Assembly: GCF_007830265.1 (NCBI RefSeq)
Contig: NZ_VLKE01000001.1
Location: 496,001-560,000 of the forward strand
Reading direction: 5' to 3'
Length of the DNA: 64,000 bases
From: Micromonospora olivasterospora
GTDB taxonomy: Bacteria > Actinomycetota > Actinomycetes > Mycobacteriales > Micromonosporaceae
Part shown: positions 1 to 8,324 of the stretch, piece by piece
Layout: every line of letters starts with the position of its first letter
How positions within the stretch are numbered: position 1 is the stretch's first letter
Made by a program: the position numbers and the translations under genes
Notes under the pieces: generated by a model
The model's database searches: none
Told to the model about the DNA's origin: nothing
The model's input: the letters and a program-made list of their open reading frames with translations, nothing else

Positions 1-183
1 GTTGCTCTTGAACGAGCTGAGGAACATCCACAGCAGCGGCAGCACGGTCAGCGCGCCCCAGAACAGCAGGAAGCCGTGCGAGAGGGCGTTCACCACGCCC
101 AGGTCGCGGCGGACGGCCCGGTCCGCACCGGCGGCCCGGCCCCGGTCGGCGGCGACGCCGGAGGGCTTGTCGAGGGTGGTCAC
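1..183 (-). CDS. ngcG: Sugar ABC transporter permease, MalG type (5' part only)
   Basis: This is the N-terminal 61 residues of a second inner-membrane permease; the rest lies beyond the left edge of the window. It starts at a GTG (183-181) that overlaps the TGA stop of the upstream permease in a GTGA arrangement, so the two are translationally coupled. A charged cytoplasmic N-terminus is followed by a hydrophobic first membrane helix containing TVLPLLWMFLSSFK, which is typical of MalG-type carbohydrate permeases. In the family it pairs with the MalF-type partner (here 180-1088) to form the channel fed by the binding protein at 1144-2559. The substrate assignment (N-acetylglucosamine/diacetylchitobiose) is inferred from the binding protein. 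Confidence 0.85.
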   Translation of the reverse strand, partial: MTTLDKPSGVAADRGRAAGADRAVRRDLGVVNALSHGFLLFWGALTVLPLLWMFLSSFKSN

Positions 184-1088
184 GACAGTTCGATCCGTTC
201 CCGTCGGCCGACCCGCAGCGCCAGCACGGCCACCGACAGGGTCAGGAAGAACATCACCACGCCGATCGCCGACGCGTAGCCGAACTTGGTCTCGCTGCCG
301 AACGCGGTGTCGTACAGGCGCACGCCGATGACGTCGGAGGAGAAGTTGGGGCCGCCGTTGGTCATCAGCTGGACCAGGATGAACCCGTCCAGCGCGGCGA
401 TGGCCAGGTAGATCCAGGCGACCTGCACGGTGTCCCAGAGCAGCGGAATGGTGATCCGGCGCAGTGTCGCCCAGCGGGACGCGCCGTCGAGCAGCACCGC
501 CTCGTAGATCTCCCGGGGGATCGCCGACATGGCGGCGCCGAAGAGCACCACGTAGAACCCGACGTTGGCCCAGACCATCACCGCCAGCACGCACCAGAAC
601 GCGAAGCGCGGGTCCCCGAGCCAGGGCGGGGCGGGCAGCCCGACCGCGCGCATGATGCCGTTGAGCAGGCCGGCGTTGGGCTGGTAGACCTCCTTCCACA
701 GCGCCGCGATGATCACCACCGAGAGCACCTGCGGGAAGAAGTACACGGTGCGGTAGAACGCGCTGCCACGTACCCCGGTGACCCCGGCCCGGCCCCGGCG
801 TCCGCCCATGCTGAGCATGGTGGCGAAGAACAGGCCGAACACGATGGTCAGCACCGGCAGCACGACGAGCAGGATCGCATTGTTCTTCAACGCGTTCCAG
901 ACGTACTCGTCGTGCCACATGGCCCGGAAGTTGGCCAGGCCCACCGGGTTGGCCTCCGCCGAGTAGCCCAGCCAGTCGGTGGTGGAGATCTGGAACGCCT
1001 GCAGGTACGGCGAGACGACGAAGACGACGTACAGCAGCAGCGGCGGCACCAGGAAGGTGACGATCAGCGGGTACTTGCCGTGTTTCAT
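180..1088 (-). CDS. ngcF: Sugar ABC transporter permease, MalF type
   Basis: A 302-residue polytopic inner-membrane protein with about six hydrophobic segments, the first at residues 8-30. Near residue 190 it carries the EAA loop (EIYEAVLLDGASRWATLRR), the site through which binding-protein-dependent permeases contact their ATPase. The length is normal for a MalF/UgpA-type permease. It lies 55 bp downstream of the binding-protein gene and overlaps the next permease by 4 bp, so the three form one operon. No ATPase gene is present here; NgcEFG importers are known to use a shared ATPase (MsiK) encoded elsewhere. The function as importer of GlcNAc or chitobiose is inferred from the neighbour. Confidence 0.9.
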   Translation of the reverse strand: MKHGKYPLIVTFLVPPLLLYVVFVVSPYLQAFQISTTDWLGYSAEANPVGLANFRAMWHDEYVWNALKNNAILLVVLPVLTIVFGLFFATMLSMGGRRGRAGVTGVRGSAFYRTVYFFPQVLSVVIIAALWKEVYQPNAGLLNGIMRAVGLPAPPWLGDPRFAFWCVLAVMVWANVGFYVVLFGAAMSAIPREIYEAVLLDGASRWATLRRITIPLLWDTVQVAWIYLAIAALDGFILVQLMTNGGPNFSSDVIGVRLYDTAFGSETKFGYASAIGVVMFFLTLSVAVLALRVGRRERIELS

Positions 1089-1143
1089 TGGCCTACTCTC
1101 CAGCGGCGGCCGGGCGGGGCGGCGCCCCGCCCGGCCGGGGGTG

Positions 1144-2559
1144 TCAGGCGGCCCGCTTGTACTTCTTGATGGAGCTGTCCTGCGCGATCGAGTCGGCGCC
1201 CTTCTGGCACTGGTCCAGGAACTCCGCCGGGCCGATGCGCCCGCTGAAGAACTCGCCGCACGCGGCGTCGACGAGGTTGCGCTCCAGCTTGCGGTAGTAG
1301 TTGTTGTAGACCCAGTTGAAGCCGTTGGTCCCGGACGCGTCCAGCGCCCTGACCACGGTGGTGAGCCCGAACGGCAGCTCCACGCCCTCGGCGGCGCCGG
1401 CCACCACGGTGAGGCTGGCGACCTTCTTCGTGAAGTCCTGGGCGCCCTTCTTGGACAGCATGGTCCGGAAGTAGTCCAGGCCGCCCGCGACGTTCTTCGC
1501 CTTGGCCGGCACCATGAACGGCTCGCCGGCGGTGCCGCGGACCGCCTCGAACGGCAGCTTGTCGCCGCTGCCCAGGCTCGGGGTCGGCGCCACGGTCATG
1601 TTGAACCCGGCCGGGGTGACCGACTTCTGCTCGTTCTCCAGCCAGGATCCGCAGGAGATGAAGGCGGCCTTGCCCTGGCACCACGCGGTCTGCGACTGGA
1701 CGTGGTCCAGCCCGGGCGTGCCGTCGAGGATGAACTTGTCCTTGACGATCTGGTGCCAGGCGTCGGCAGCGGCCTTCATCGCGTCGGACTTCCAGGCGTT
1801 GGGCTCCAGGTTGTCGATCGCGAGGGCCACCGAGGGGCCGCCGAACTTGATCGCGGTGGAGATCACCGGCCAGCTCATGTAGCGGGGGTGCTTGCCCGCG
1901 TACGTCCAGGGGGCGATGCCGGCGGCCTTGATCTTCTTGCACAGGGCGATGTGCTCGTCCCAGGTCTTCGCGTACTCCCAGCCGCGGTCGGCGAAGAGCT
2001 TGGTGGAGTGCCAGATGCCGTACACGGTGTAGGTGTAGTTCATCACCAGGAACGTGCCGTCGTACGAGCCGACCTCCACCGTGCCCGGCAGCAGCGTCTC
2101 CTTGACGGTCTTGCCGGGGATGTCGAGGCTCGGGGCGGAGAGCAGCTCGCCGAGGTCGGCGAGGGCGTTCTGGGAGACCAGGCCGTTGAAGTCGATCTGG
2201 TCCTTGCCGGAGTTGTTGACCACGTCCGGCGGGGTGCCGTCGACGAACCGCGGCTGGAGGGTCTTGGCGATCTCCTGGGTGGCCGAGTGTTTGATCTTCG
2301 CCTTCGGGTACCGCTCGGTGTACATGGCCTCGTGGGCCTTGGCGTAGTCCTCGCCGAACCCGCCGTTGAAGATCATGACCTCCAGCGGGGCGTCCTCCTT
2401 CACGCCCAGCGGGTTCTGCTCGCTCTTCGTGCCCTTGTACACCTCGGTGCCGCCCTTGTCGCCACCGCCGGAGGTGGCGCAGCCGGCGAGCAGGCCGGCG
2501 GCGGGGGTGGCCAGCAGGCCGGCGGCGGCGCTGCGCCGCAGGATGTCGCGCCTGTTCAT
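1144..2559 (-). CDS. ngcE: N-acetylglucosamine/diacetylchitobiose-type ABC transporter binding lipoprotein
   Basis: A 471-residue extracellular solute-binding protein of the family 1 type. The N-terminus combines a twin-arginine-like stretch (arginine pairs at 3-4 and 8-9) with a lipobox LLAGC, Cys27 being the predicted lipid-anchored residue; a Gly/Asp-rich linker follows. The mature part closely resembles the NgcE subfamily of Streptomyces, the basis for the substrate call. The ATG at 2559 has a good ribosome site (GAGGAGAG). It is the first gene of a binding protein-permease-permease operon and has a palindrome (2644-2671) about 90 bp upstream. Role: captures chitin-derived amino sugars outside the cell and delivers them to the two permeases. 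A related oligosaccharide cannot be excluded. Confidence 0.85.
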   Translation of the reverse strand: MNRRDILRRSAAAGLLATPAAGLLAGCATSGGGDKGGTEVYKGTKSEQNPLGVKEDAPLEVMIFNGGFGEDYAKAHEAMYTERYPKAKIKHSATQEIAKTLQPRFVDGTPPDVVNNSGKDQIDFNGLVSQNALADLGELLSAPSLDIPGKTVKETLLPGTVEVGSYDGTFLVMNYTYTVYGIWHSTKLFADRGWEYAKTWDEHIALCKKIKAAGIAPWTYAGKHPRYMSWPVISTAIKFGGPSVALAIDNLEPNAWKSDAMKAAADAWHQIVKDKFILDGTPGLDHVQSQTAWCQGKAAFISCGSWLENEQKSVTPAGFNMTVAPTPSLGSGDKLPFEAVRGTAGEPFMVPAKAKNVAGGLDYFRTMLSKKGAQDFTKKVASLTVVAGAAEGVELPFGLTTVVRALDASGTNGFNWVYNNYYRKLERNLVDAACGEFFSGRIGPAEFLDQCQKGADSIAQDSSIKKYKRAA

Positions 2560-2643
2560 GCTCTCTCCTCGAGTCGTTCCGGGCGGCCGACGGACAGTGG
2601 GGGGTGACGGCCGCCGCGCGAGGGGCGGGGGATCTGTCGCAAG

Positions 2644-2671
2644 TCTTCAGTTCACAGAATGTTACTGAAGA
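2644..2671. promoter_or_regulatory. Palindromic operator candidate upstream of ngcE
   Basis: A perfect 8-bp inverted repeat, TCTTCAGT and ACTGAAGA, separated by 12 bp, lies in an AT-richer patch 85-112 bp upstream of the ngcE start. Read on the minus strand the spacer contains TAACAT, a usable -10. The arms do not look like the DasR box known for aminosugar uptake genes, so a different repressor, for example of the ROK or GntR type, is possible. This is inference from symmetry and position. Confidence 0.5.
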
Positions 2672-2748
2672 ATTTCTACGGCAGGACCGCGCCGACTTCA
2701 AGACCGGACCACCGAACCGTTATCGTCCCCGGTCACCCGGCGCTCGCA

Positions 2749-2754
2749 TAACCT
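2749..2754 (+). promoter_or_regulatory. -10 element TAACCT for a leaderless mRNA
   Basis: TAACCT matches the actinobacterial TANNNT -10. Counting seven bases downstream puts the transcription start exactly on the ATG at 2761, so the acyltransferase mRNA is probably leaderless. No Shine-Dalgarno sequence is present, which agrees. Confidence 0.55.
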
Positions 2755-2760
2755 GATCCC

Positions 2761-4206
2761 ATGCGCCGCCTCCGGCAGCTCGCCGAGCGCACGCCGGCCA
2801 CGCGGGAGCGCTACGTCGACCTGCTACGCGCGATCGCGATCGCGTTGGTCGTCGCCGGCCACTGGGCCGCCACGGTCATCGGGCGGGACGCGACGGGCCG
2901 GCCCACCGGCCACTCGGTGCTGCAGGACCTGCCGTGGGCGTACCCGCTGACCTGGGCGGCACAGGTGCTGCCGGTCTTCTTCCTCGTCGGCGGGTACGCC
3001 AACGCCGCCTCCCTCGTCTCCCACCGGTCCCGCGGCGGCGACGCCACCGGCTGGCTGCTCGACCGCAGCGCCCGGCTGGTCCCGCCGACGACGGTCCTGC
3101 TGCTGGTGCTCGCCGTCGGCGCGGCCGGGGCCCGTCTGTGGGACGTCGACCCGGCGTTCGTCCGTACCGCCGTCTGGACCGCCACGATCCCGCTGTGGTT
3201 CCTCGTGCCGTACCTGGCCGCCGTGGCCCTCACCCCGCCCATGCACGCGCTGCACCGCCGCTTCGGGCTGGCCGTGCCGGTCGCGCTGGTGGCCCTGGTC
3301 GCCCTCGGCGACCTGGGCCGGCTGCTCGGCCCGGCGGCCCTGGCCAACGGCAACAACCTGGCCGGCTGGCTCGCCGTCCACCAGGTCGGCTTCGCCTGGT
3401 ACGACGCCCACGCCCGCCCCGGCGACCCGGCCTCCGGACGCCCCGGGACGGCCGGACGGCGCCGGCCCCTGCCCACCTCCCGGCGGTTCGCGGCGACCCT
3501 GCTGGCCGGCGGCCTCGGCGCGCTGCTGCTGCTCACCACCGTCGGGCCGTACCCGGTCTCCATGCTGCACCTGCCCGGCCAGCGGCTGCAGAACGACGGG
3601 CCGCCGAGCCTCGCGCTGCTCGCCCTGGCCGCCGCTCAGCTCGGGCTGATCCTGCTGCTGCGGGAGCCGGCCCGGCGCTGGCTGCGCCGACCGGGGCCAT
3701 GGCAGGCGGTGATCGCCGTCAACGCCGTGGTGCTGACCGTCTTCCTGTGGCACCTCACCGCCGTGCTGCTGCTGGTCGGCCTGCTGGACGCGGCCGGGGC
3801 GCTGCCCACGCCGCCGGTCGCCTCGGCGGCCTGGTTCGCCTGGCGGGTGCCGTGGCTGCTGATGCTCGCCGTGCTGCTGGCCGGGCTGGTCGCCGTGTTC
3901 GGCCCCGTCGAGGCGCGCGCCGGGCGGCGCCGCCGGCCACCGCCGGGCGGACCGGAGCCACGACCGCCGGGGGCCGCGGAGCCCGGACCGCGTCACCCGC
4001 CCGCCCCCGGCCGGCCCCGGCACCCGGCCCGGACCGCGCTGGCGGCGGCCGGCTACGCCGCGGCGGCGGCGGGCCTGCTGGTCAACACCCTCACCCCCCG
4101 GGACGCCCCCGAGCCGCTGGGGTTGCCCGCCCCGGCGCTGGCGGCGTACCTGGCCGGGGCGGGGCTGCTGCGGCTGCTCCGGTCTGGGTGGGGGAGCCGA
4201 GGTTGA
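2761..4206 (+). CDS. Acyltransferase 3 family membrane protein
   Basis: A 481-residue integral membrane protein with roughly ten hydrophobic segments. The N-terminus RYVDLLRAIAIALVVAGHW is the hallmark first helix of the acyltransferase-3 family, with the conserved Arg and His; a second motif, VFFLVGGYANA, follows near residue 75. Members move acyl groups onto sugars, lipids or antibiotics at the membrane, but the acceptor cannot be read from sequence. Residues about 380-425 form a Pro/Arg-rich cytoplasmic linker before two further hydrophobic stretches at the C-terminus, an unusual tail. The start ATG sits seven bases after a TAACCT -10, so translation is likely leaderless. It is a monocistronic gene, divergent from ngcE. 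Confidence 0.8.
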   Translation: MRRLRQLAERTPATRERYVDLLRAIAIALVVAGHWAATVIGRDATGRPTGHSVLQDLPWAYPLTWAAQVLPVFFLVGGYANAASLVSHRSRGGDATGWLLDRSARLVPPTTVLLLVLAVGAAGARLWDVDPAFVRTAVWTATIPLWFLVPYLAAVALTPPMHALHRRFGLAVPVALVALVALGDLGRLLGPAALANGNNLAGWLAVHQVGFAWYDAHARPGDPASGRPGTAGRRRPLPTSRRFAATLLAGGLGALLLLTTVGPYPVSMLHLPGQRLQNDGPPSLALLALAAAQLGLILLLREPARRWLRRPGPWQAVIAVNAVVLTVFLWHLTAVLLLVGLLDAAGALPTPPVASAAWFAWRVPWLLMLAVLLAGLVAVFGPVEARAGRRRRPPPGGPEPRPPGAAEPGPRHPPAPGRPRHPARTALAAAGYAAAAAGLLVNTLTPRDAPEPLGLPAPALAAYLAGAGLLRLLRSGWGSRG

Positions 4207-4254
4207 CCATCGGCGCCGGGATGCGGATGTCGGCGGCGGGTCGGCCGGCACCGC

Positions 4255-4260
4255 TACCAT
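4255..4260 (+). promoter_or_regulatory. -10 element TACCAT for a leaderless mRNA
   Basis: TACCAT lies so that the predicted +1 falls on the GTG at 4267. There is no ribosome-binding site upstream of that GTG. The arrangement supports both the chosen start and leaderless translation. Confidence 0.5.
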
Positions 4261-4266
4261 CCGATC

Positions 4267-5238
4267 GTGCGGATCCGGGACGTGTCGCTGCCGACCGGCG
4301 AGGCCGGCGCCAGCCCCGAGGACCTGGCCGCCGGAGTACGGGACTGGGTCGACTCGGCACCGCTACGCGCCCTGGTCGCGCACTTCGGCGGCGACTGGCC
4401 GCCGGGCGACCTGGCGACGGTGCTCGCCCGGCTCGACGACTTCTCGGCACGACACTGGGACTTCCGCGGCGGCCGGGAGCGGCCGGACGCCCGGGAGCCG
4501 GCCCTGGACGACGGCACTGTTCGGCTGGTACTCGACGCGGCTGCCGCCCTCGGCCTGGTCCGTCCGGCGCCACCGGCCCGCCCCGCGTACGCGCACCTGG
4601 TGGTCCTCGGCGGGCTGGCCCGCGCCTGCCTGCGCCGCGTGTCCTACGCCGGCCACCTGCTGCGGGCCGGCACCCGGGTGGCGGGCGAGGTGGCCGTGCT
4701 GGGCAGCTTCCGTCCGCTCTCCGAGTGGGAACAGCGGACGCTGGCCGACGCGGGGCTGGCCCCCTGCGCCACGGAGGTGGACGCGCTGGACGCGGCGGTC
4801 CGGCTGGCGTTCCGGATGACCGCAGCGTCCGAAGAGGACGGTCACGACGGCGGGCACCCGCACCACTCCTGGTCGGCGCGGACGTACCGGCCGGCCGGGC
4901 TGCCGCCGGTGCGGGTGCTCGCCGCCCCGTCCAGCGAGCCCGACCGGCGGCGGGCGCACACCGCCGACACCCAGCGGTTCTGGGCGGAGCACGTCCGACT
5001 CTCCCCCGGCGACCCGGTGCTGCTGGTGACGGCCCCGATCTACGTGCCGTTCCAGCACTGCGACGCGCTGCGCACCCTGGCCCTGCCGTACGGCTGCGGG
5101 ATCGAAACCGTCGGCGTCGACCCGGCGGTGCCCGACCTGACCCGGCTCCCCGAGCCGACCCTCAGCCCCGGCCGCTACCTGCAGGAGATCCGCTCGGCGA
5201 TCCGGGCGATGCGGGCGCTGCATCGGGCGCTGCCCTGA
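4267..5238 (+). CDS. Conserved hypothetical protein
   Basis: A 323-residue soluble protein starting at a GTG that fits a leaderless promoter (TACCAT at 4255-4260). I do not recognise it firmly. The N-terminal 150 residues are mostly helical and Ala/Leu-rich. The C-terminal half has a Rossmann-like pattern: a DTQRFW segment, then a strand-loop LLVTAPIYVPFQHCDALR and the motif YGCGIETVGVD. That pattern is loosely reminiscent of DUF218/ElyC-like folds, but I would not assign a reaction. There is no signal peptide or membrane segment. It stands between the acyltransferase and the convergent murD gene, with no clear operon partner. Confidence 0.6.
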   Translation: MRIRDVSLPTGEAGASPEDLAAGVRDWVDSAPLRALVAHFGGDWPPGDLATVLARLDDFSARHWDFRGGRERPDAREPALDDGTVRLVLDAAAALGLVRPAPPARPAYAHLVVLGGLARACLRRVSYAGHLLRAGTRVAGEVAVLGSFRPLSEWEQRTLADAGLAPCATEVDALDAAVRLAFRMTAASEEDGHDGGHPHHSWSARTYRPAGLPPVRVLAAPSSEPDRRRAHTADTQRFWAEHVRLSPGDPVLLVTAPIYVPFQHCDALRTLALPYGCGIETVGVDPAVPDLTRLPEPTLSPGRYLQEIRSAIRAMRALHRALP

Positions 5239-5277
5239 GCCGCCCCACGGGCGTCCGGGAAGCGCCCGGTGCGGGCG

Positions 5278-5535
5278 TCAGGCGCCGGACCCGGGGGCCA
5301 GCGTGATGTTGGCGGCGGCGTACTCCTGGGCGAGCAGGTTGCGCAGCGTGCTGTCGAGCCCGCCGATCAGCACCGCCTGCGTCCCCGGCGACACACCGGC
5401 CTGGTCCTCGCGGCCGCGAAGAGCCGCGAAGTCAATCGCCCCTTCAGGGAGGCCGAGCACGCTCGCGGGTGCGACCGGCGGGAGCGGGCCGACGAGCCGG
5501 GCGTACGCGCACCGGCGCCGGCCGGGACGACCCTC
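5278..5535 (-). other. Possible gene remnant downstream of murD
   Basis: This 258-bp stretch between murD and the convergent gene at 4267-5238 reads open on the minus strand and ends in a TGA at 5278. The last 60 residues after an in-frame GTG look protein-like (AIDFAALRGRED, then STLRNLLAQEYAAANITL). No ribosome site or convincing start is visible, and the frame upstream runs into murD out of phase. It may be the tail of a decayed gene, or an uncounted small gene co-transcribed with murD. I do not recognise the family. Confidence 0.3.
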
Positions 5536-5537
5536 GC

Positions 5538-6887
5538 TCAGGATGCGGCGGTCTCCGCGATGGCCTCGCGGAACGCCTCGGAGCGGTGCTCGAAGTTGCG
5601 GAACCGCCCGTAGCTCGGCGCGGCCGGCGACAGCAGCACCACCCCGCCGACGGGGGTCAGCTCCCGGGACAGCCGGACGGCGTCGACCAGCTCGTCGACC
5701 GTCTCGGTGCGCACCTTCGGCAGCCCGGCCAGCGCCTCGACGATCCGCGGCCCGCTGTCCGGGATGCCGATCACCGTGAGCTCCCGCTCCGCCAGATGCT
5801 CCCGCAGCGGGGTGTAGTCCAACCCCCGGTCGGTGCCGCCCACGATCACCGTCAGCGGCCGATCCTCGTACGCGTCGATCGCGTGGATGGCCGCGTACGG
5901 GCTGGTGGCCAGGGTGTCGTCGACGAAGGTGAGCCCCGACGGGTCGGCGATCTCGGCGAGCCGGTGGGCCAGCCCCCGGAACCCGGCGACCGCCGCCGCG
6001 AGGTCGTCGCGGCGGGCGCCCACGTCCACGCCCAGCGCCTCCAGGACGGCGAGGGCGACGCACAGGTTACCCTCGTTGTGCCGGCCGACCAGGGGCAGCG
6101 CCGCGCGCGGGAACAGCGGCCGCTCGCGCAGGTGGAACCAGGGGGCGCCGTCCGGGCCGGGGGCGACGTGGGTGGTGTCCGGGAACCCGGCGCGCACCGC
6201 CGGCCGGCCGCCCAGCTCGGCGGCGAGCCGCGGGTCGGTGCCGTTGACCACCACCGTCCCCGGGTCGTGCGCGATCAGGTTCAGCTTGTCCCGGTAGTAC
6301 TCGCGCTCGCCGCCGTGCGCGTCGAGGTGCTCGGGGAACAGCGCGGTGACCACCGCCACCCGGGGCGAGTCGGTGAGGTCGGTGCACTGGTAGCTGGACA
6401 GCTCCAGCACGTACAGCTCCGCCTCGGGCAGGTCGAGCAGCGGGACGCCGATGTTGCCGCCGAAGACGTTGGGCCGGTCGACCGCGGTGAGCAGGTGGCT
6501 GATCAGGCTGGAGGTGGTGCTCTTGCCCTTGCTGCCGGTCACGCCGACCGTGCGGCGGGCGTGGTCGGCCATCCACAGCGCCGTGCCCTGGGTGACGGTC
6601 ACGCCGCGCCGGCGCAGCTCCGCCATCCACGGGTGGGTGTTCGGCACCCCCGGGGAGCGCACCACCACGTCCGCGGCGAGCAGCCGCGCCAGCCCTTCCT
6701 CGCCGGTGACCAGCGGCGCGGCCTCCGCCAACGGCCCGTCCCACGGCAGCGACAGGAAGTTCGCCCGGTCGTTGACGGCGCAGAGGCTCGCCGGACCGTG
6801 CGCGGCGACGGCTGTCGCGGCGGCCATTCCCTCACGGCCGGTACCCCAGACAGCCACGGAGCGTCCGCGCAGGTCAGACAGGTGCAC
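5538..6887 (-). CDS. murD: UDP-N-acetylmuramoyl-L-alanine--glutamate ligase (MurD, probably MurD2 type)
   Basis: A Mur ligase of about 449 residues acting in the cytoplasm on UDP-MurNAc-L-Ala. The N-terminal Rossmann segment contains VAVWGTGREG. The central ATP-binding domain has the P-loop TGSKGKSTT near residue 115, and the C-terminal ligase domain includes VDDTLATSP and the VIVGGTDRG turn. The GTG at 6887 is chosen because GAGGAG lies eight bases upstream; a GTG at 6902 would overlap that site. The gene is divergent from murL across about 48 bp. In Xanthomonas the MurD2/MurL pair adds L-Glu and then epimerises it, so this ligase may prefer L-Glu; that preference is inference from context. 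Confidence 0.85.
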   Translation of the reverse strand: MHLSDLRGRSVAVWGTGREGMAAATAVAAHGPASLCAVNDRANFLSLPWDGPLAEAAPLVTGEEGLARLLAADVVVRSPGVPNTHPWMAELRRRGVTVTQGTALWMADHARRTVGVTGSKGKSTTSSLISHLLTAVDRPNVFGGNIGVPLLDLPEAELYVLELSSYQCTDLTDSPRVAVVTALFPEHLDAHGGEREYYRDKLNLIAHDPGTVVVNGTDPRLAAELGGRPAVRAGFPDTTHVAPGPDGAPWFHLRERPLFPRAALPLVGRHNEGNLCVALAVLEALGVDVGARRDDLAAAVAGFRGLAHRLAEIADPSGLTFVDDTLATSPYAAIHAIDAYEDRPLTVIVGGTDRGLDYTPLREHLAERELTVIGIPDSGPRIVEALAGLPKVRTETVDELVDAVRLSRELTPVGGVVLLSPAAPSYGRFRNFEHRSEAFREAIAETAAS

Positions 6888-6924
6888 CAGTGATCTCCTC
6901 ACTCGCAGGGGGACCGATGCGGAC

Positions 6925-6930
6925 TAGTAT
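6925..6930 (+). promoter_or_regulatory. -10 element TAGTAT of murL
   Basis: TAGTAT ends five bases before the GTG at 6936, so transcription should begin at or within a base of that codon. No ribosome-binding site precedes it. This favours the GTG at 6936 over the internal ATG at 6960 as the murL start. Confidence 0.5.
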
Positions 6931-6935
6931 GACCT

Positions 6936-8285
6936 GTGCTTACCGGACAGCTCGGGCGGATGGACGCCTTCACCTTTCCGTCCTACTCCATCGACCTCTC
7001 CACCGGCGAGGCGTTGTTCGACTACGCCCTGACCGGCCCGGACGGCGAGCAGCGGTTCACCGAGGCGATCACCCTGCCGCTGCCGGCGGACCCACCGTCG
7101 GACGCCGCCGTGGCCGCCCTGGGCCGGGTCCTGGAGCTGCTGCACGTGGTCGCCGGCGTGAGCTACTACAAGGCCGCCGCGCCGCGCCGGCTGGTGCTGC
7201 CGGCGCCGCTGGGCCCGGCCGCCGTCCGGCTGGTCACCGCCGTCTACACCAAGGGCCTCGCCGAGTACGCCTACCGCAACCGGCTGCCGCACGTGTTGGA
7301 GCTGGCCCCCGAGGTCCCCGCCGGCGAGGTCGGCCCGGTCCCGCCGTACGACAACTCGGACCGGCGGCCCCTGTCGGCCGTCGGCGGGGGCAAGGACTCG
7401 ATCGTCACGCTGGAGGCGCTGCGCCGGGCCGGCTTCGACCCGGTGCCCTTCTCGGTGAACCCGAACCACGTCATCGTCGCCGTGAACCGGGCGTCCGACC
7501 TGGTCTCCCTGGCCGCCCGCCGCCGGATCGACCCGGCGCTGCTCGACCTCAACGCGGCCGGCGCGCGCAACGGCCACATCCCGGTCACCGCGATCAACTC
7601 GCTGATCGCGGTCGCGACCTCGGTGTTGGGCGGGCTCGGCCCGGTCGTGATGTCCAACGAGCGCTCCGCGTCCGACCCGAACCTGGTCTGGAACGGCCAC
7701 GAGATCAACCACCAGTGGTCCAAGGGCGTGGAGGCCGAGGGGCTGCTGCGGGCGGCGCTGGCCGAGCACGCCGGCCTGACCGAGCCGTACTTCTCGCTGC
7801 TGCGGTCGCTGTCGGAGCTGCACATCGCCCGGCTGTTCGCCGAGACCGACCGCTACGACGACGTGGTGACCAGCTGCAACGCCGCGTTCAAGCTGCGCGA
7901 CGCCAGCGAGCGCTGGTGCCGCGACTGCCCCAAGTGCCGGTTCGTCTTCCTGGCCATGGCGCCGTTCATGCCCCGGGAGCGGGTCACCCACATCTTCGGC
8001 GGCGATCTGCTGGCCGACTCCTCGCAGATCCCCGGCTACCGGGAGCTGCTGGGCGTGGACGGGCACAAGCCGTTCGAGTGCGTCGGCGAGGTCGAGGAGT
8101 CGGTGGTGGCGCTGAGCCTGCTCGCCGAGCAGGAGCAGTGGCGCGACGCGCCGGTCGTCCGCGCGCTGGTCGACGCGGTCCCGGCCACCGCCTGGTCGGC
8201 GGCGGCCACCTCCGACGTGTTCACCCCCGGCGGCCCGAACCACGTCCCCGCGCCGTACGCCAAGGCCCTGGCCGCCCTGACCTGA
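6936..8285 (+). CDS. murL: UDP-N-acetylmuramoyl-L-alanyl-L-glutamate epimerase
   Basis: A 449-residue cytoplasmic enzyme. It carries the PP-loop-like nucleotide site SAVGGGKDSIV near residues 147-157, a SNERSAS motif and a C-terminal Cys cluster (WCRDCPKCRFVF), all features I associate with MurL. In the known pathway MurL uses ATP and Mg to invert the terminal L-Glu of UDP-MurNAc-L-Ala-L-Glu to D-Glu, replacing glutamate racemase (MurI). The divergent murD next door fits that pathway. The first ten residues before Met9 are weakly supported, and an ATG at 6960 is the alternative start. Whether the organism also keeps murI cannot be seen here. Confidence 0.88.
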   Translation: MLTGQLGRMDAFTFPSYSIDLSTGEALFDYALTGPDGEQRFTEAITLPLPADPPSDAAVAALGRVLELLHVVAGVSYYKAAAPRRLVLPAPLGPAAVRLVTAVYTKGLAEYAYRNRLPHVLELAPEVPAGEVGPVPPYDNSDRRPLSAVGGGKDSIVTLEALRRAGFDPVPFSVNPNHVIVAVNRASDLVSLAARRRIDPALLDLNAAGARNGHIPVTAINSLIAVATSVLGGLGPVVMSNERSASDPNLVWNGHEINHQWSKGVEAEGLLRAALAEHAGLTEPYFSLLRSLSELHIARLFAETDRYDDVVTSCNAAFKLRDASERWCRDCPKCRFVFLAMAPFMPRERVTHIFGGDLLADSSQIPGYRELLGVDGHKPFECVGEVEESVVALSLLAEQEQWRDAPVVRALVDAVPATAWSAAATSDVFTPGGPNHVPAPYAKALAALT

Positions 8286-8324
8286 CCGCGGCGGGCCGTC
8301 GCCCGGCCAACGCCGGAACGGGTG

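Noticed and set aside
979..2607. A 542-codon + strand frame over the ngcE gene
   Set aside because: The minus-strand frame has a lipobox, family motifs and a ribosome site; the + frame is Val/Gly/Leu-rich shadow sequence.
2644..2671. DasR binding site
   Set aside because: The arms do not resemble the DasR consensus as I know it, so it is left as an unassigned operator.
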